A stretch of DNA of 64,000 nucleotides, taken from positions 80,712,001 to 80,776,000 of the forward strand of contig NC_092342.1 of assembly GCF_046630445.1 (NCBI RefSeq), given 5' to 3'. This document shows, in pieces, positions 12,288 through 26,659 of this stretch. Positions within the stretch are counted from its first letter, which is position 1, and every line of letters starts with the position of its first letter. The stretch is from Rutidosis leptorrhynchoides. Its lineage: Eukaryota > Streptophyta > Magnoliopsida > Asterales > Asteraceae. A model generated the notes under the pieces. The model was not told the origin of the DNA, did no database searches, and saw nothing but the letters and a program-made list of their open reading frames with translations. The translations under genes and the position numbers were made by a program.

Positions 12288-15137
12288 TGTAACACCCCGT
12301 CAAAAATCCTTTAACAGAATGTTAACACTGGTCCTAGTGCTTGGCTTGACTTCTACATAACAGCAATATTCTACAGTGGAAGCAATTAATACCTGAGAAT
12401 AACAACACGCAAAAACAGGTCAACAAATAATGTTGGTGAATCTACAGGTTTAAAGTAATGTAACAGTATCCAAAAAACAGTTATCAGAAAAATAGTTTAG
12501 TTTCCTTGACCACGAGATTTTAACGTTCGCATAATCTGAGCACCTGAATACTAGCAATGACCCGAGTATAGAAGCCACTATACCCGCCTTTACCTCCTAA
12601 AATGTTATACACTTGTTCAAATGTATTTAATGTTCAAAATAAATGCACCACAGTTTTTATAGTGGGTGAGGTTGTCAACCTAACGGATCCGTCCATCTAA
12701 ATTGTGCTTACACCGATGGTATTAAAGTATTCAAGCTAGAGGCTTTTTGAACAAACTCAAGATGCATATATAGTTCTCATGTCAATACAAAAGCATTTGA
12801 AAATGTAAGTATAACAGCGTGTATTCTCATCCCTGAAAACATGTAAAAAGCGGGACTGTAGACTCACCTTTGAATAAAGCTCGGATTGAAAAAGTGAACA
12901 ATTAACTTGTACGGTTTATAGCCGAGTAATGCAACCTAAGTATACGTATGTAGGTTGGTTAATATATGTATCTTAAATAAGTGTGGTTTCATAGTGTACG
13001 TTGTCTTATTGCTCGACTCGACGCGTTTCAAAGTAAAAGTCAACTATATCATGCAAGTCAAACAAAGTCAACCGAAGTCAAACCAAAAGTCAAAATTGGT
13101 CAATGCGGTCAATTAAAGTCAACATCAGTAGGTTCATGTCAAATATTGGTCAACATGTCAACCCTAAGTCAAACAATACATTTTAGGTCATGAATGATCA
13201 TTTTCACAATTTCAGTTTATCGTTATGCACAAAGTTCATGAACACGTGGCATACTCAGCACATTATCTCATAGTATAAAATTCAAGTAAATATGTAAAAC
13301 TCCAGATCATAAATATACTTAAAATAGATTCCAAAAAGTCTGGCCAGGGACTCATACAACAATTAAAAGTCAGGAATCAGAAGGGATACATTTGGGGTTT
13401 GCCAAGTCAGATTCTGACCGCGCACTGATTTCATTTTGGCTATAACCGGAGTTAGGAACATGCAATTGATACAAGATCAGTGGCCATAGTTCAAAGAAAA
13501 ATCAAAGTAACACATATAAAAAAATCTAGAAACTTTTCTTTAGCCAATTTGTACAGTTTATTCGTGCAAGTTGAACATTCAGTTTTCAGCTCAAATCAGA
13601 ATTCACATAAAGTATGGCTCTATTGTGCCCAATACATATGGTTTCATAGATTGACATAAACTAACAATAAGTCACATATCATGTTAAGTTTCATTTTCCA
13701 GAATAATACATGCTCAATCAATACAAACAATTCACAGAGTACAAAACCGTGAGCAAGTTACAGATTCGATTCTCATTTAGTTAGTCACATTCGCACGCTA
13801 TTATCCGAAGATCTAGATACAATTAGCCTACGATATCTACATTAAAGATGAAGTACTTTTTGTCTACTTTCCCAATATGCAAAGATTTAATCACAAAAGT
13901 TAACACATTTTATCATACAAGGTTATTTTCATGCAAGTGCTGTTTAAAACTACTTTTACACTAATTCAAGCATATCTCGGGCGATACATAAGAAAACGAA
14001 ATGATATCCTAGTCTAAATTGAGTGTTTTTAAATTATATTTCTAGTGGTATAAGTCTCACATGCCAATTCGTTGTCTATCAATACCAGATTTCTGATCAA
14101 GCAACAAAAAACACAACGATAATTCAAATTGACATAACTTAATCATACGAAAACGAAATCAAGCGAATCCAAAGCCTAAACTCAATAGTTTTTTGCAAGG
14201 AATCTGATTATAACATAATATTTAACATTTTGAAAACTTAATTTTTCTGATCAAGCAATAACAAATTCGTTTTTAAACCCTAGCGCATCAAACAATCAAA
14301 ATAACGATAACGATTAACACGTACGCGTATAGACTTGAGCAATTGACAACATAACTATGAAACTCTTATAAAAATCAGATTTTAAGATTTAGGATTTATG
14401 CAATTATGCCTTAGATTGCTAAAAGAATTATACCAACGCGTAGAGGAGATCGAGAATTGCAAGTTTGATGTTCAAGGCTTGAGCAAAAATTGAATTTTTG
14501 ATGGTGGTATTGGTGGTCAAGGTCGACGGCCAAGAAGGGAGGGAGGAGCCAAAAAAAGTCGACTGGTATGCTGTGTTTGTGAGGGTTACAGTGTTTTAGG
14601 TTATCACTTAAGCATTTATATCAAGCCCTAACTCTCCTAATTAACACTTAAGTCCCAAAAGTAGTAAAAATTAACAAAATAAGGGTGAAGAGGGGGTGTT
14701 CGGCCGTGGCCCACTTGGGATGGGTTCCCGGGCTCGTGTTTTGCAATTTCGTGTAATCGTGGTCCGTTTTAAGTGTCGTTTAGTCGTACCAAAGGCCCGG
14801 AACACTAACCCGATCGTTAAACGCAACCAATCGCTTAATTTATTAAAAATCCAATAAATTAAATATTTTTTTAAAGTTAATAATTAATAAAATTAATTAT
14901 TAAAATAAACCCGAGCGTTTCGTTGCTCAAAAAGCTATTATCAAAATCGTATCGTTTTTATCGTATTTCATTATCTGAAATATTTATTTGAATTAATATC
15001 AACCCATATTAATTATTGTAACCCTCCAAAGATCAAGTACGCATTTAATACACGTAAACGTACAAAAGTTAAATAGTCGCCGTTAAATAAACTAACGGAA
15101 GGTTAATGGAAGTAACGGAAAAATCAGGGTTGTTACA
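12288..15137 (-). repeat. 3' LTR of element B (left copy)
   Basis: Plus-strand edges are TGTAACACCCCG and GGGTTGTTACA. It is 2850 bp, collinear with 19773-22610 apart from substitutions and short indels such as a longer GTCAA-rich tract near 13080. Confidence 0.9.
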
Positions 15138-15149
15138 ATACCCACCTGT
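15138..15149 (-). other. Polypurine tract of element B
   Basis: The minus strand reads ACAGGTGGGTAT just before the 3' LTR, a purine-rich tract of the form seen in plant chromoviruses. Confidence 0.6.
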
Positions 15150-15173
15150 TATTGAAAATTTTGTCCCGAAATT

Positions 15174-18100
15174 TTAGTGATCGTCCTCTGAAGTAGTTTC
15201 CTCTGGAAACAATTGCGGATATTTCAGCCTCATCTGGTCTTCACGCTCCCACGTGAACTCTGGTCCTCTTCTCGCGTTCCACCGAACTTTAACGATAGGA
15301 ATTCTGCTTTGCTTCAACTGTTTGACTTCACGGCCCAAGATTTCAACAGGTTCCTCAATGAAATGAAGTTTGTCGTCGATACGTAGTTCCTCTAAAGGAA
15401 TAATCAAATTATCATCGGCTAGGCACTTCTTGAGATTGGATACATGGAAAACATCATGAATACCGCTGAGTGCTTGTGGCAGTTCCAATCTGTAAGCTAC
15501 CGGTCCAACTCTTTCAGTTATCTCAAATGGTCCAACATATCTAGGACTCAGTTTACCTCATTTCCCAAATCGTACAACACCCTTCCAAGGTGATACTTTA
15601 AGCATAACTTTGTCACCAACTTGGAATTCTATGTCCTTCCGTCTAACATCGACATAACTCTTTTGACGACTTCAACCCGTTCTCAGTCATTCCTGAATCT
15701 GTAGGACTTTCTCAGTTGTCTCCTGAATAATCTCAGGACCTGTCAACCGACTATCTCCCAACTCGCTCCAACAAACGGGAGATCTACACTTCCTTCCATA
15801 CAATGCTTCGAAAGGTGCAGCTTTAATGCTCGCATGGTAGCTGTTATTGTATGAGAACTCAGCTAGTGGTAAATATTTATCCCATCCGTTTTCGAAATCG
15901 ATGACATACGCTCTAAACACGTCCTCAAAAGTCTGAATATTTCGTTCGCTCTGGCCATCCGTCCGGGGGTGATATGCTGTACTCATATCTAAACGGGTCC
16001 CCATTGCTTTCTGTAATGATTGCCAAAACCTGGAAGTAAATCTGCTGTCGCGATCGGATATAATAGATATAGGCACTCCATGCCTGGAGACGACTTCCTT
16101 AATGTAGATCTGAGCCAACTTCTCAATTTTATCAGTTTCTCTTATCGGTAAGAAGTGTGCGGACTTAGTGAGACGATCCACGATAACCTAAATAGTATCG
16201 TGACCTCCCGCCGTTCTTGGTAGTTTCGTAATGAAGTCCATGGAAATACCTTCCCACTTCCACTGGGGAATCTCTGGTTGAGTTAATAATCTTGATGGCT
16301 TCTGATGCTCAGCCTTGACTTTAGCGCAAGTCAAGCACTTCCCGACATAGGTAACAATGTCAGCTTTCAAATTCGGCCACCAATAAAACGCCTTCAAATC
16401 TTGTACATCTTATCTGTTCCCGGATGAATTGAGTATCTCGACTTGTGTGCTTCCTCCAAACTAGTTCTCTCAATCCACCAAACTTTGGTACCCAAATTAG
16501 ATTAGAAAAGTACTGTGTTCTGTCCTCCTTGATGTCAAATTTCTTATCCATTCCTCTGAGAAATTCAACATCGACATTTTCTTGTTTCATGGCTTCTTGT
16601 TGTGCTTCGCGGATTTGTGATGTGAAATTCGTACGGACAACTACGTTAAGCGCTTTAACCCTAAGAGGTTTCTTTCACTCCTTTCTGCTTAAGGCATCCG
16701 CCACAACATTCACCTTGCCCGGATGGTATTGAAGTTCGCAGTTATAATCGTTAAGTAGTTCCATCCAACGTCGTTGTCTCATGTTGAGCTGTTTCTGACC
16801 GAATATGTGCTGTAAACTCTTATAATTAGTGAAGATAGTGAACTTGGTTCCAACCAGGTAGTGTCTCCACATTTTAAGTGCAAAGACAACAGCTCCTAAC
16901 TCAAGGTCGTGCGTAGTGTAGTTCTGCTCGTGAATCTTTAACTGATCCATAAGCAATAACTTTATTTCGTTGCATAAGCACGCAGCCCATTCCTGGACGT
17001 GAGGCATCACAATAAACAAAAAAATCTTCACTTCCCTCGGGTAGAGACAATACTGGTGCAGTTGTTAACTTCTCCTTCAACAACTGAAATGCAGTCTCTT
17101 GCGGTTCTGACCACTTAAACTTCTTGCCCTTATGTGTCAATGCGGTTAATGGCCGGCCGATCTTATAGAATCCTTCAATGAATCTTCTGTAGTAACCAGC
17201 TAGACCCAAAAATTGCCTAATCTGGGTTGGCGTCTTTGGAGTTTCCCAATTCTTAACCGACTCAATCTTTGCTGGATCGACCTGTATTCCATTGGCCCCT
17301 ACAACATGGCCAAGAAATTGTACTTCTGGTAACCAAAAGTCACACTTAGAGAACTTTGCATACAACTGCTCTTCTCTAAGCATAGTCAATATCGAACGTA
17401 GATGCTGCTCGTGCTCTTCTCTGTTCTTGGAGTACACCAATATATCATCAATAAACACAATAACGAAATTTATTTAGGTATGGCTTACACACACGGTTCA
17501 TGAGGTCCATGAACACTGCTGGTGCGTTCGTCAAACCAAACGACATCACTGTAAACTCATAATGTCCATAACGTGTTCCAAGCGCTGTCTTCGGAACATC
17601 AGCTTCTTTGACTCTCAATTGGTGATACCCGGATCTCAAATCAATCTTCGAATAATAACTGGATCCCTGCAGCTGATCAAATAAGTCATCAATCCTCGGT
17701 AGCGGACACCGATTCTTGATTGTCAACTTGTTCAATTCTCTGTAGTCGATACACAATCTCATCGACCCATCTTTCTTCTTAACAAACAAGACCGGAGTTC
17801 CAACTCGGAAATTCATGGCTATGTGACCCACCTTCTAGTACCGGTCACAAATTAGGGCATTACAACTCTGATTTTTTTCACCACGGGAAGCTCTTGTAGT
17901 TCTAAAGGTGCAAGTCCGTATATTGTACGCGTAACAGGTGCAGCTGCTGGCACCAAATCAATCCGAAATTCGACTTCACGGTGGGGTGGGCGTGTAACCT
18001 CAGGGCAATCTCTAATAGTTGGAAAATATTCGGGTCTCTTAAATGTTGGCTCATATTTACTCCCATGTGCCGGATTTGCGAGACATTCTCATCTCATGTA

Positions 18101-18420
18101 CTTCTGGACCTTCGAGTAATTAGTGTAACATGATGGTGTACTGATCTCTTCTCCATACACTATTATCATCGGTGAAAGAAATTTGAATAGTCTTCTGGTC
18201 GTAGTTGCCTCGATTGTATCGTCAGATAACCAGTTTGATTCAACCACGAGGTTAAAATTTCCTAGTTTAATAGTTCTATAGAGTACACGTTGTCTAAGGA
18301 AGGTACATGGTTATAAACGTTGTGACCAAATTCTCTAGCATTAAAGTTTCTATCAGCACCAGTGTTGACAACATATATAAACATTATGATTAATGAGTAG
18401 GAACAATTTCGTGGCTAATT
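15174..18420 (-). pseudogene. Broken Ty3/Gypsy pol (PR-RT-RNaseH-IN-chromodomain) of element B
   Basis: Domains in minus order are as follows. A protease motif reads VVNTGADRNF (about 18340-18370). RT covers 17831-17200, with [14 protein letters not shown] and the catalytic-loop form FIDDILVYS. RNase H covers about 17070-16750, with VYCDAS and [15 protein letters not shown]. Integrase covers 16590-15690, with [16 protein letters not shown] and DGQSERN supplying the D, D and E. The chromodomain-like end (15488-15174) has [13 protein letters not shown] and [10 protein letters not shown]. Frameshifts and stops fragment it, including a TAG between 16397 and 16181 where Trp is conserved. The first Asp of the protease motif reads Asn (18364-18366). 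No functional protein is expected. Confidence 0.85.
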
Positions 18421-19758
18421 TTATGGAAAACGGAAATGAAAAAGGTATAATGGCAACTCGAACAAAATCTGATATTTAATCGAAATGGGTTGGTACAAAC
18501 TCCCAGACGTATGTGTCTCACGGGAAACAGATGAAGTGCAGTTCGCGTCTATGTGTTCAAAGTTGGTTGGTAATATTTGTGAGTATAATGAAAATGATTG
18601 CCGCTTAAGAAAAGTACATTGGAATAGAATGAGGAAGGATACGGTAACAAGTAGTACTTACTAATAGAAATGAGTGATGGCGTTAGCAATAAGTAGTGAT
18701 GGGTTGTGATAAGCAGTGATGTTAGTAGTGATGTATAGGTTGTTAGATAGCATGCTCGCATCATGAGTATATGCACATGTACTCTAATGCACCCAATAAG
18801 GCATAATGGTCATCAGTCGGTAGGCTCGTGTCGGAAAACAAAATCATGGACGGCGGGTGGCTGAATGATAGGTAAGTTGGTAATCGAGTGGAAAATATCT
18901 ACTACGCATTGTGCGGGTTGTCATTAGGAATTTCTCCTCTAAAGACGTATCAGAAATGAGTTGTGATGTACAGTAGCGAGCAGTAAAATGTGGAGGTGTG
19001 AGTAGTGACGAGTAGTAATTAGTAGTGGTAAGTAGTAATGAGTAATAGTAAGTGACAAGGGGTAGCAGTAAGTAGTATTTAGCAATGACAAGCAGTGAGA
19101 AGTAGTAATCAGTCGTGACTAGCAGTGAGAGGCGGCGTTGAGTAGTAATTAGCAGCGATAAACAGTACTGAGTAGTGGTATGAGATGACGAGTGTGTTCA
19201 AGTAGTGTCTTTGTAGTGACATGTAGTGATCGGTGGTGGAAGTGTCGAGTAGTGACGAGTTGTGTCAAGATTACAGGTTATATTACAATTAGTTTGCACA
19301 GTGTAAGTTTCTACTCATATTTGGGATTGCACGGTTTGTTTTCTAAGCGTTGTTTATCCAAGTAACCTACTTGACTCGGCCCCAATTCCTCATCTTGTGA
19401 TGTCGGAACTTCTATATGAGTCACCGTAATGTAATCTCGGTCATTACATTAAGCTATCTCACATTTTCATTCGACATCACTCCATAAGTTCAAGATGGCG
19501 TAATCAACTTAATTTAGTTAAATCTCGCATCACGTGTACGTATGTGATTTGTAGTATAGCGTTCAGTTCAAGTCCATATCATATGAGTATAAGGTGTATA
19601 TGTACGTGATATAATGTGTAGCCCTACATGTAGCATAGTGACACATACAGTGCAAGTATGATGCATAAAAGTCGTCCAAGACACACGGCTATAGTCTAGA
19701 CCCACTAATGTGCCCTACGGTTAGACACACTAATTTATCCTAGTTCCCTATAGCCAAA
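18421..19758. repeat. AGT/GTA-rich degenerate repeat where gag should be
   Basis: From about 18650 to 19260 the sequence is an irregular array of AGTAGTGA, AGTAGTAAT and GAGTAGTGACG-like units. The whole interval between the PBS and protease lacks any recognisable gag frame. It resembles an expanded simple repeat that replaced or invaded the gag region. I see no gene here. Confidence 0.6.
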
Positions 19759-19770
19759 GCTCTGATACCA
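19759..19770 (-). other. Primer binding site (initiator Met tRNA) of element B
   Basis: The minus strand reads TGGTATCAGAGC, two bases from the edge of the right LTR at 19773. Confidence 0.9.
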
Positions 19771-19772
19771 AA

Positions 19773-22610
19773 TGTAACACCCCGTCAAAAATCCCTTTAA
19801 CGGAATGTTAACGCTGGTCCCAGTGCTTGACTTGACTTCTACGTAACAGCAATATTCTACAGCGGAAGCAATTAATACCTGAGAATAACAACACGCAAAA
19901 ACAGGTCAACAAATAATGTTGGTGAATCTACAGGTTTAAAGTAATGTTACAGTATCTGAAAAACAGTTATCAGAAAAATAGTTTAGTTTCCTTGACCACG
20001 AGATTTTAACGTTCGCATAATCTGAGCACCTGAATACTAGCAATGACCCGAGTATAGAAGCCACTATACCCGCCTTTACCTCCTAAAATGTTATACACTT
20101 ATTCAAATGTATTTAATGTTCAAAATAAATGCACCACCGTTTTTATAGTGGGTGAGGTTGTCAACCTAATGGATCCGTCCATCTAAATTGTGCTTACACC
20201 GATGGTATTAAAAGTATTCAAGCTAGAGGCTTTTTGAACAAACTCGATATGCATATATAGTTCTCATGTCAATACAAAAGCATTTGAAAATGTAAGTATA
20301 ACAGTGTGTATTCTCATCCCTGAAAACATGTAAAAAGCGGGACTGTAGACTCACCTTTGAATAAAGCTCAGATTGAAAAAGTGAACAATTAACTTGTACG
20401 GTTTATAGCCGAGTAATGCAACCTAAGTATACGTATGTAGGTTGGTCAATATATGTATCTTAAATAAGTGTGGTTTCATAGTGTACGTTGTCTTATTGCT
20501 CGACTCGACGCGTTTCAAAGTAAAAGTCAACTATATCATGCAAGTCAAACAAAGTCAACCGAAGTCAAACTTGGTCAATATGGTCAACTAAAGTCAACAT
20601 CAGTAGGTTCATGTCAAATATTGGTCAACATGTCAATCCTAAGTCAAACAATACGTTTTAGGTCATGAATGATCATTTTCACAATTTCAGTTTATCGTTA
20701 TGCACAAAGTTCATGAACACGTGGCATACTTAGCACATTATCTCATAGTATAAAATTCAATTAAATATGGAAAACTCCAGATCATAAATATACTTAAAAT
20801 AGATTCCAAAAAGTCTGGCCAGGGACTCATACGACAATTAAAAGTCAGGAATCAGAAGGGATACATTTGGGGTTTGCCAAGTCAGTTTCTGACCGCGCAC
20901 TGATTTCATTTTGGCTATAACCGGAGTTAGGAGCATGAAATTGATACAATACCAGTGGCCATAGTTCAAAGACAAATCAAAGTAACACATATCAAAAATC
21001 TAGCAACTTTTGTTTAGCCAATTTGTATAGTTTATTCGTGCAAGTTGAACATTCAGTTTTCAGCTCAAATCAGAATTCACATAAAGTATGGCTCTATTGT
21101 GCCCAATGCATAAGGTTTCAGAGATTGACATAAACTAAAAATAAGTCAAATATCATGTTAAGTTTCATTTTCCAGAAGCATACATGCTCAATCAATACAC
21201 ACAATCCACAGAGTACAAAACCGTGAGCAAGTTACATATTCGATTCGCATTTAGTTAGTCACATTCGCACGCGATTATCCGAAGATCTAGATACAATTAG
21301 CCTATTATATCCACATGAAAGATGAAGTAATTTTTTTCTAATTTTCAAATATGCAAAGATTTAATCACAGAAGTTAACACATTTTATCATACAAGGTTAT
21401 TTTCATGCAAGTGCTGTTTAAAACTACTTTTACACTAATTCAAGCATATCTCGGGCTATACATAAGCAAACGACATGATATCCTAGTCTAAATTGAGTGT
21501 TTTTAAATTATATTTCCATTGGTATAAGTCTCACATGCCAATTCGTTGTCTATCAATACCAGATTTCTGATCAAGCAACAAAAACACAACGATAATTCAA
21601 ATTGACATAACTTAATCATACGGAAACGAAATCAAGCGAATCCAAAGCCTAAACTCAATTGTTTTTCGCAAGGAATCTGATTATAACATAATATTTAACA
21701 TTTGGAAAACTTAATTTTTCTGATCAAGCAATAACAAATTCGTTTTTAAACCCTAGCTCATCAAACAATCAAAATAACGATAACGATTAACACGTACGCG
21801 TATAGACTTGAGCAATTGACAACATAACTATGAAACTCTTATAAAAATTAGATTTGAAGATTTAGGGTTTATGCAATTATACCTTAGATCGCTAAAAGAA
21901 TTATACCAACGCGTAGAGGAGATCGAGAATTGCAAGTTTGATGTTCAAGGCTTGAGCAAAAATTGAATTTTTGATGGTGGTATTGGTGGTGAAGGTCGAC
22001 GGCCAAGAAGGGAGGGAGGAGCCAAAAAAAGTCGACTGGTATGCTGTGTTTGTGAGGGTTACAGTGTTTTAGGTTATCACTTAAGCATTTATATCAAGCC
22101 CTAACTCTCCTAATTAACACTTAAGTCCCTAAAGTAGTAAAAATTAACAAAATAAGGGTGGGGAGGGGGTGTTCGGCCTTGGCCCACTTGGGATGGGTTC
22201 CCGGGCTCGTGTTTTGCAATTTCGTGTAATCGTGGTCCGTTTTAAGTGTCGTTTAGTTGTACCGAAGGCCCGGAACGCTAACCCGATCGTTAAACGCAAC
22301 CAATCGCTTAATTTATTAAAAACTCAATAAATTAAATATTTTTTTAAAGTTAATAATTAATAAAATTAATTATTAAAATAAACCCGAGCGTTTCGTTGCT
22401 CAGAAAGCTATTATCAAAATCGTATCGTTTTTATCGTATTTCATTATCCGAAATATTTATTTGAATTAATATCAACCCATATTAATTATTGTAACCCTCC
22501 GAAGATCAAGTACGCATTTAATACACGTAAACGCACAAAAGTTAAATAGTCGCCGTTAAATAAACTAACGGAAGGTTAACGGAAGTAACGGAAAAATCAG
22601 GGTTATTACA
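19773..22610 (-). repeat. 5' LTR of element B (right copy)
   Basis: A 2838-bp copy of 12288-15137. It is the 5' LTR because the PBS lies next to it on the minus strand. It carries the same GTCAA-rich tract (20520-20660) and a cluster of short GTCAAAC repeats. Confidence 0.9.
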
Positions 22611-22923
22611 TATAAATTGTTGTATCCACTATTGTAACAACTAGTAGTGTGGATTTATTTATTTAGAGTCCAAAACGTGTAATAGCTTTAAGTTTATGTT
22701 CATAACTATACTTAGGTAAATCTGTATCAACCAACTATCATTCCGCCAAGGATAGTTGTAATTCTTTGTGATTTAATCAATAAAGAATAACAGTTGAAAA
22801 ATTACCTTTGACTCTATTTACATTACATGCTTGAATACTAAACTGTGTTTAATTAGTTAGTTAATTAAAAGAAATTGTATTCACCCCCCTACAATACTCC
22901 TGTTGTTAAACAAGGGACCAACA

Positions 22924-23560
22924 CGTTCCCTTGTACGATTGGTTAACCATGGTTGTGTGAATTTTGTATTAGCATATTAAATTGTGAACTATATGCTATT
23001 GGTGTTGCTAGCTTATTGTGAATTGCGGATATTAGTTTATGCATGATGATTGCATGGTTGTTGAATTGCTAGCTTGTATACGGTATTGTGTAAGTGATTG
23101 CAAGTAAGTAGATTATATATGTATATGTATAATTATTGCATTCACTAAGCTTCAAGCTTACCCCTCTCGTTGTTTATCTTTTTACAGGGATTGTGATTGT
23201 GATGTTAGCTAGTTGTAGATTAGATGCGTAGGAGCGCTTGAGCTCGATGGGGTAGCTTTTGGAGGTTCGGACGCGGATTAGGGATTTGGTAGTCCCCCGG
23301 ATTATGCTCTTGGTATCGGGTTGGGTTATTGTGTATTAACCCGTATTCGTGTGATCTGGTCATTATTACAAATGGTTTTGTAATGTGTAATTTGTGTACC
23401 AAGGGTCATTATAAATTGTCAAACGTATCGTTACAATATTATGTTTTTGGGTAAAATAGAGTTGGAAATGAATTGTATTAATGGGATCTAACTTATAATA
23501 AAATAAAATAAAAAGTGTGCTTCGTTTTTGGTAAGCGGATTTGGGGCTGTTAAATTGGGA
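22924..23560 (+). mobile_element. LTR fragment of an older Gypsy-type element
   Basis: The stretch has the look of a plant Ty3/Gypsy LTR: a GCATTCACTAAGC...CTTACCCC block (23136-23165), then TTTTTACAGGG, and a final GGATTTGGGGCTGTTA near 23540-23555. Its upstream part is cut by the Copia/SIRE-type insertion. The partner LTR is not in the window, so the call is by resemblance only. Confidence 0.4.

Positions 23561-25170
<1,610 letters not shown>

Positions 25171-25260
<90 letters not shown>
25171..25260. repeat. (TA)n tract right of foldback copy 1
   Basis: A TA run of about 90 bp starting at the last base of the element, consistent with insertion inside one long (TA)n microsatellite. Confidence 0.95.
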
Positions 25261-25263
<3 letters not shown>

Positions 25264-25619
25264 TCTACATCTCAAAAAGACAAAAGCTTTATGAATAGTT
25301 CTTCCTCATGCTTTAATCGTTTATACGTCGTGCAAAAAGGTTGTACCCACAATGACACCGCACTAAACATTGAGAACCATTATAAACTTTAGGGCGCCAA
25401 ATATAGATTCCTAAGGTAAAAAATGTAAACTCCATAGGGGTCTAAAGTTAAAGTTCTAAGGGCCAAATTGTAACTTCTTTATTTTTCATAAAACTCCCCA
25501 ACAAATCCACTTAAATTTTTAACCGTCTTTAAATTTTCGTACGACTTGGGATAGGTTTAACCGACATAACCATTAAACACGAAATAATTTTACGAACCAA
25601 ACACAACAAATTATATCCG

Positions 25620-25658
25620 AAACGGAGTCCCGGCGCGGAGCGAGGGCTCCTCCACTAG
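25620..25658 (+). mobile_element. Helitron-like 3' terminus
   Basis: A GC-rich imperfect hairpin (GAGTCCC...GGGCTC, 25625-25649) is followed 5 bp later by CTAG and then T. This is the end structure of Helitrons (hairpin, CTRR, insertion between A and T). I could not find the TC 5' end, so the extent is unknown. Confidence 0.4.
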
Positions 25659-26309
25659 TTATCACTTAAATGATCATTTTTTCTATCTTTTTTGCTTCAA
25701 AACTCATAAAAAAATTTCATTTTGCCAATTTACCCGCGCAAGGCGCCATTTGCGACCTTGCTTCCACCTGAGAGCAAAAAGCAAGGTGCCTCTTGCTCCT
25801 GCATGCATATTATAACCAATGTTTTCTTTCGGACATTTCATCAAACACCTTACGTGCACCTTAGGTGTTTAATGACATTGTCGAACCATGTACATAAAAA
25901 TGACCAGATTTTAGTTTTCGTTGTGGTTTTAGCAGATGTTAGATCCAAAAAGATATGTTTAATGTGTTGAAAATCGTTCAAGATATATTCTCAATACAAG
26001 AGAAAATAGTGCTTGGAATGGTTGAAAACTTAAAATAATGCACTTAATGTGTTTGATGAAATGTCTAAAAGAAAAAGTGATTATGGTATGCAGGTAAGAG
26101 CAAAAGGCACATTGCAGTTTGCTCTCAGGTGGAAGCAATGTTGCAAGAGACACCTCTAAGTGAAAGCAAGGTCGCAAGAGCACCTTGTGTCCTTGCTTCC
26201 ACCAGGGAGGAAGGAAAGATGGCACCTTGTGCCCTTGTGCCGAAAAATTGACAATTTTTTTTATGGGTTCCGAGGGAAAAAATGTAGAAAAATAGCATTT
26301 AAGTGATAA
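25659..26309. mobile_element. 651-bp foldback element
   Basis: The ends are inverted copies, TTATCACTTAAATG at 25659 and CATTTAAGTGATAA ending at 26309. Inverted similarity extends inwards, for example TTGCTTCCACCTGAGAGCAA near 25760 against TTTGCTCTCAGGTGGAAGCAA near 26120, and ACATTTCATCAAACACCTTA against AATGTGTTTGATGAAATGTC. Repeated motifs around CTTGCTTCCACC occur several times in the right arm. No convincing target duplication is visible, so the superfamily is uncertain. It abuts the Helitron-like end. Confidence 0.6.
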
Positions 26310-26376
26310 TACTTAAATAAGTTGGGGCTTACGGGATATGTTTATGCAAAAGCCTACACATATGATGGGGTTTATT

Positions 26377-26643
26377 ACTATTATTGTTTTGAGCGACAAT
26401 ATCGACATCTAATGCTCTCATATGTCACTCACTCACGCGTTAGGAGGAAACTCAATTCGCGACTATGTTGACAATACCATCGAAGGTTGGGAAAACCCCT
26501 CAGACACCTTCCCAATTCGCAATGATGTTGGCACTACTATCAAATGTTGAAAACGCCGTGCTTGAAGTGAGAATCGAACCTGAATTGGCAGTACCTCAAG
26601 TTGGATCACACCTCATGACCACTAAAGCCACGCTTTCGGTGGT
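26377..26643 (-). mobile_element. SINE with 16-bp target site duplication
   Basis: A 267-bp insertion lies between two perfect 16-bp direct repeats, TATGATGGGGTTTATT (26361-26376 and 26644-26659). Reading minus, the head is tRNA-like, with an A box TGGCTTTAGTGG (26619-26630) and, about 40 bp on, a B box GGTTCGATTCT (26570-26580). The 3' end at 26377 is A/T-rich. Internal Pol III boxes, small size and a long TSD are diagnostic of a tRNA-derived SINE, mobilised by a LINE enzyme encoded elsewhere. Confidence 0.8.
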
Positions 26644-26659
26644 TATGATGGGGTTTATT

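Larger units (their letters stand above)
12288..22610 (-). mobile_element. Element B: complete but defective chromovirus (Tekay-like), 10.3 kb
   Basis: Two LTRs, 12288-15137 and 19773-22610, are flanked by a perfect TSD TATAA (12283-12287 and 22611-22615). The PBS and PPT show that it runs on the minus strand. Pol remnants end in a chromodomain-like C-terminus, which places it among chromoviruses; Tekay is my best guess. Recognisable gag is missing. The LTRs differ by a few percent by eye, so the insertion is not recent. It lies inside the 3' LTR of the Copia/SIRE-type element. Confidence 0.9.
9661..22923 (+). mobile_element. 3' LTR of the Copia/SIRE-type element, split into three pieces
   Basis: The LTR starts TGTTGAGTCCCC at 9661 and ends GGGACCAACA at 22923. 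It is interrupted by Athila-type solo LTR 2 and by element B. Its own sequence is about 9661-10135, 12152-12287 and 22616-22923, roughly 0.92 kb, which is plausible for this lineage. The last piece has AATAAAGAATAA (about 22780-22790), a likely polyadenylation signal, and the run of C (TTCACCCCCC) that often precedes the end of such LTRs. Confidence 0.75.

Noticed and set aside
18549..18776. A Ser/Thr/Leu/Tyr-rich minus-strand frame.
   Set aside because: It comes from the AGT-rich degenerate repeat in element B.
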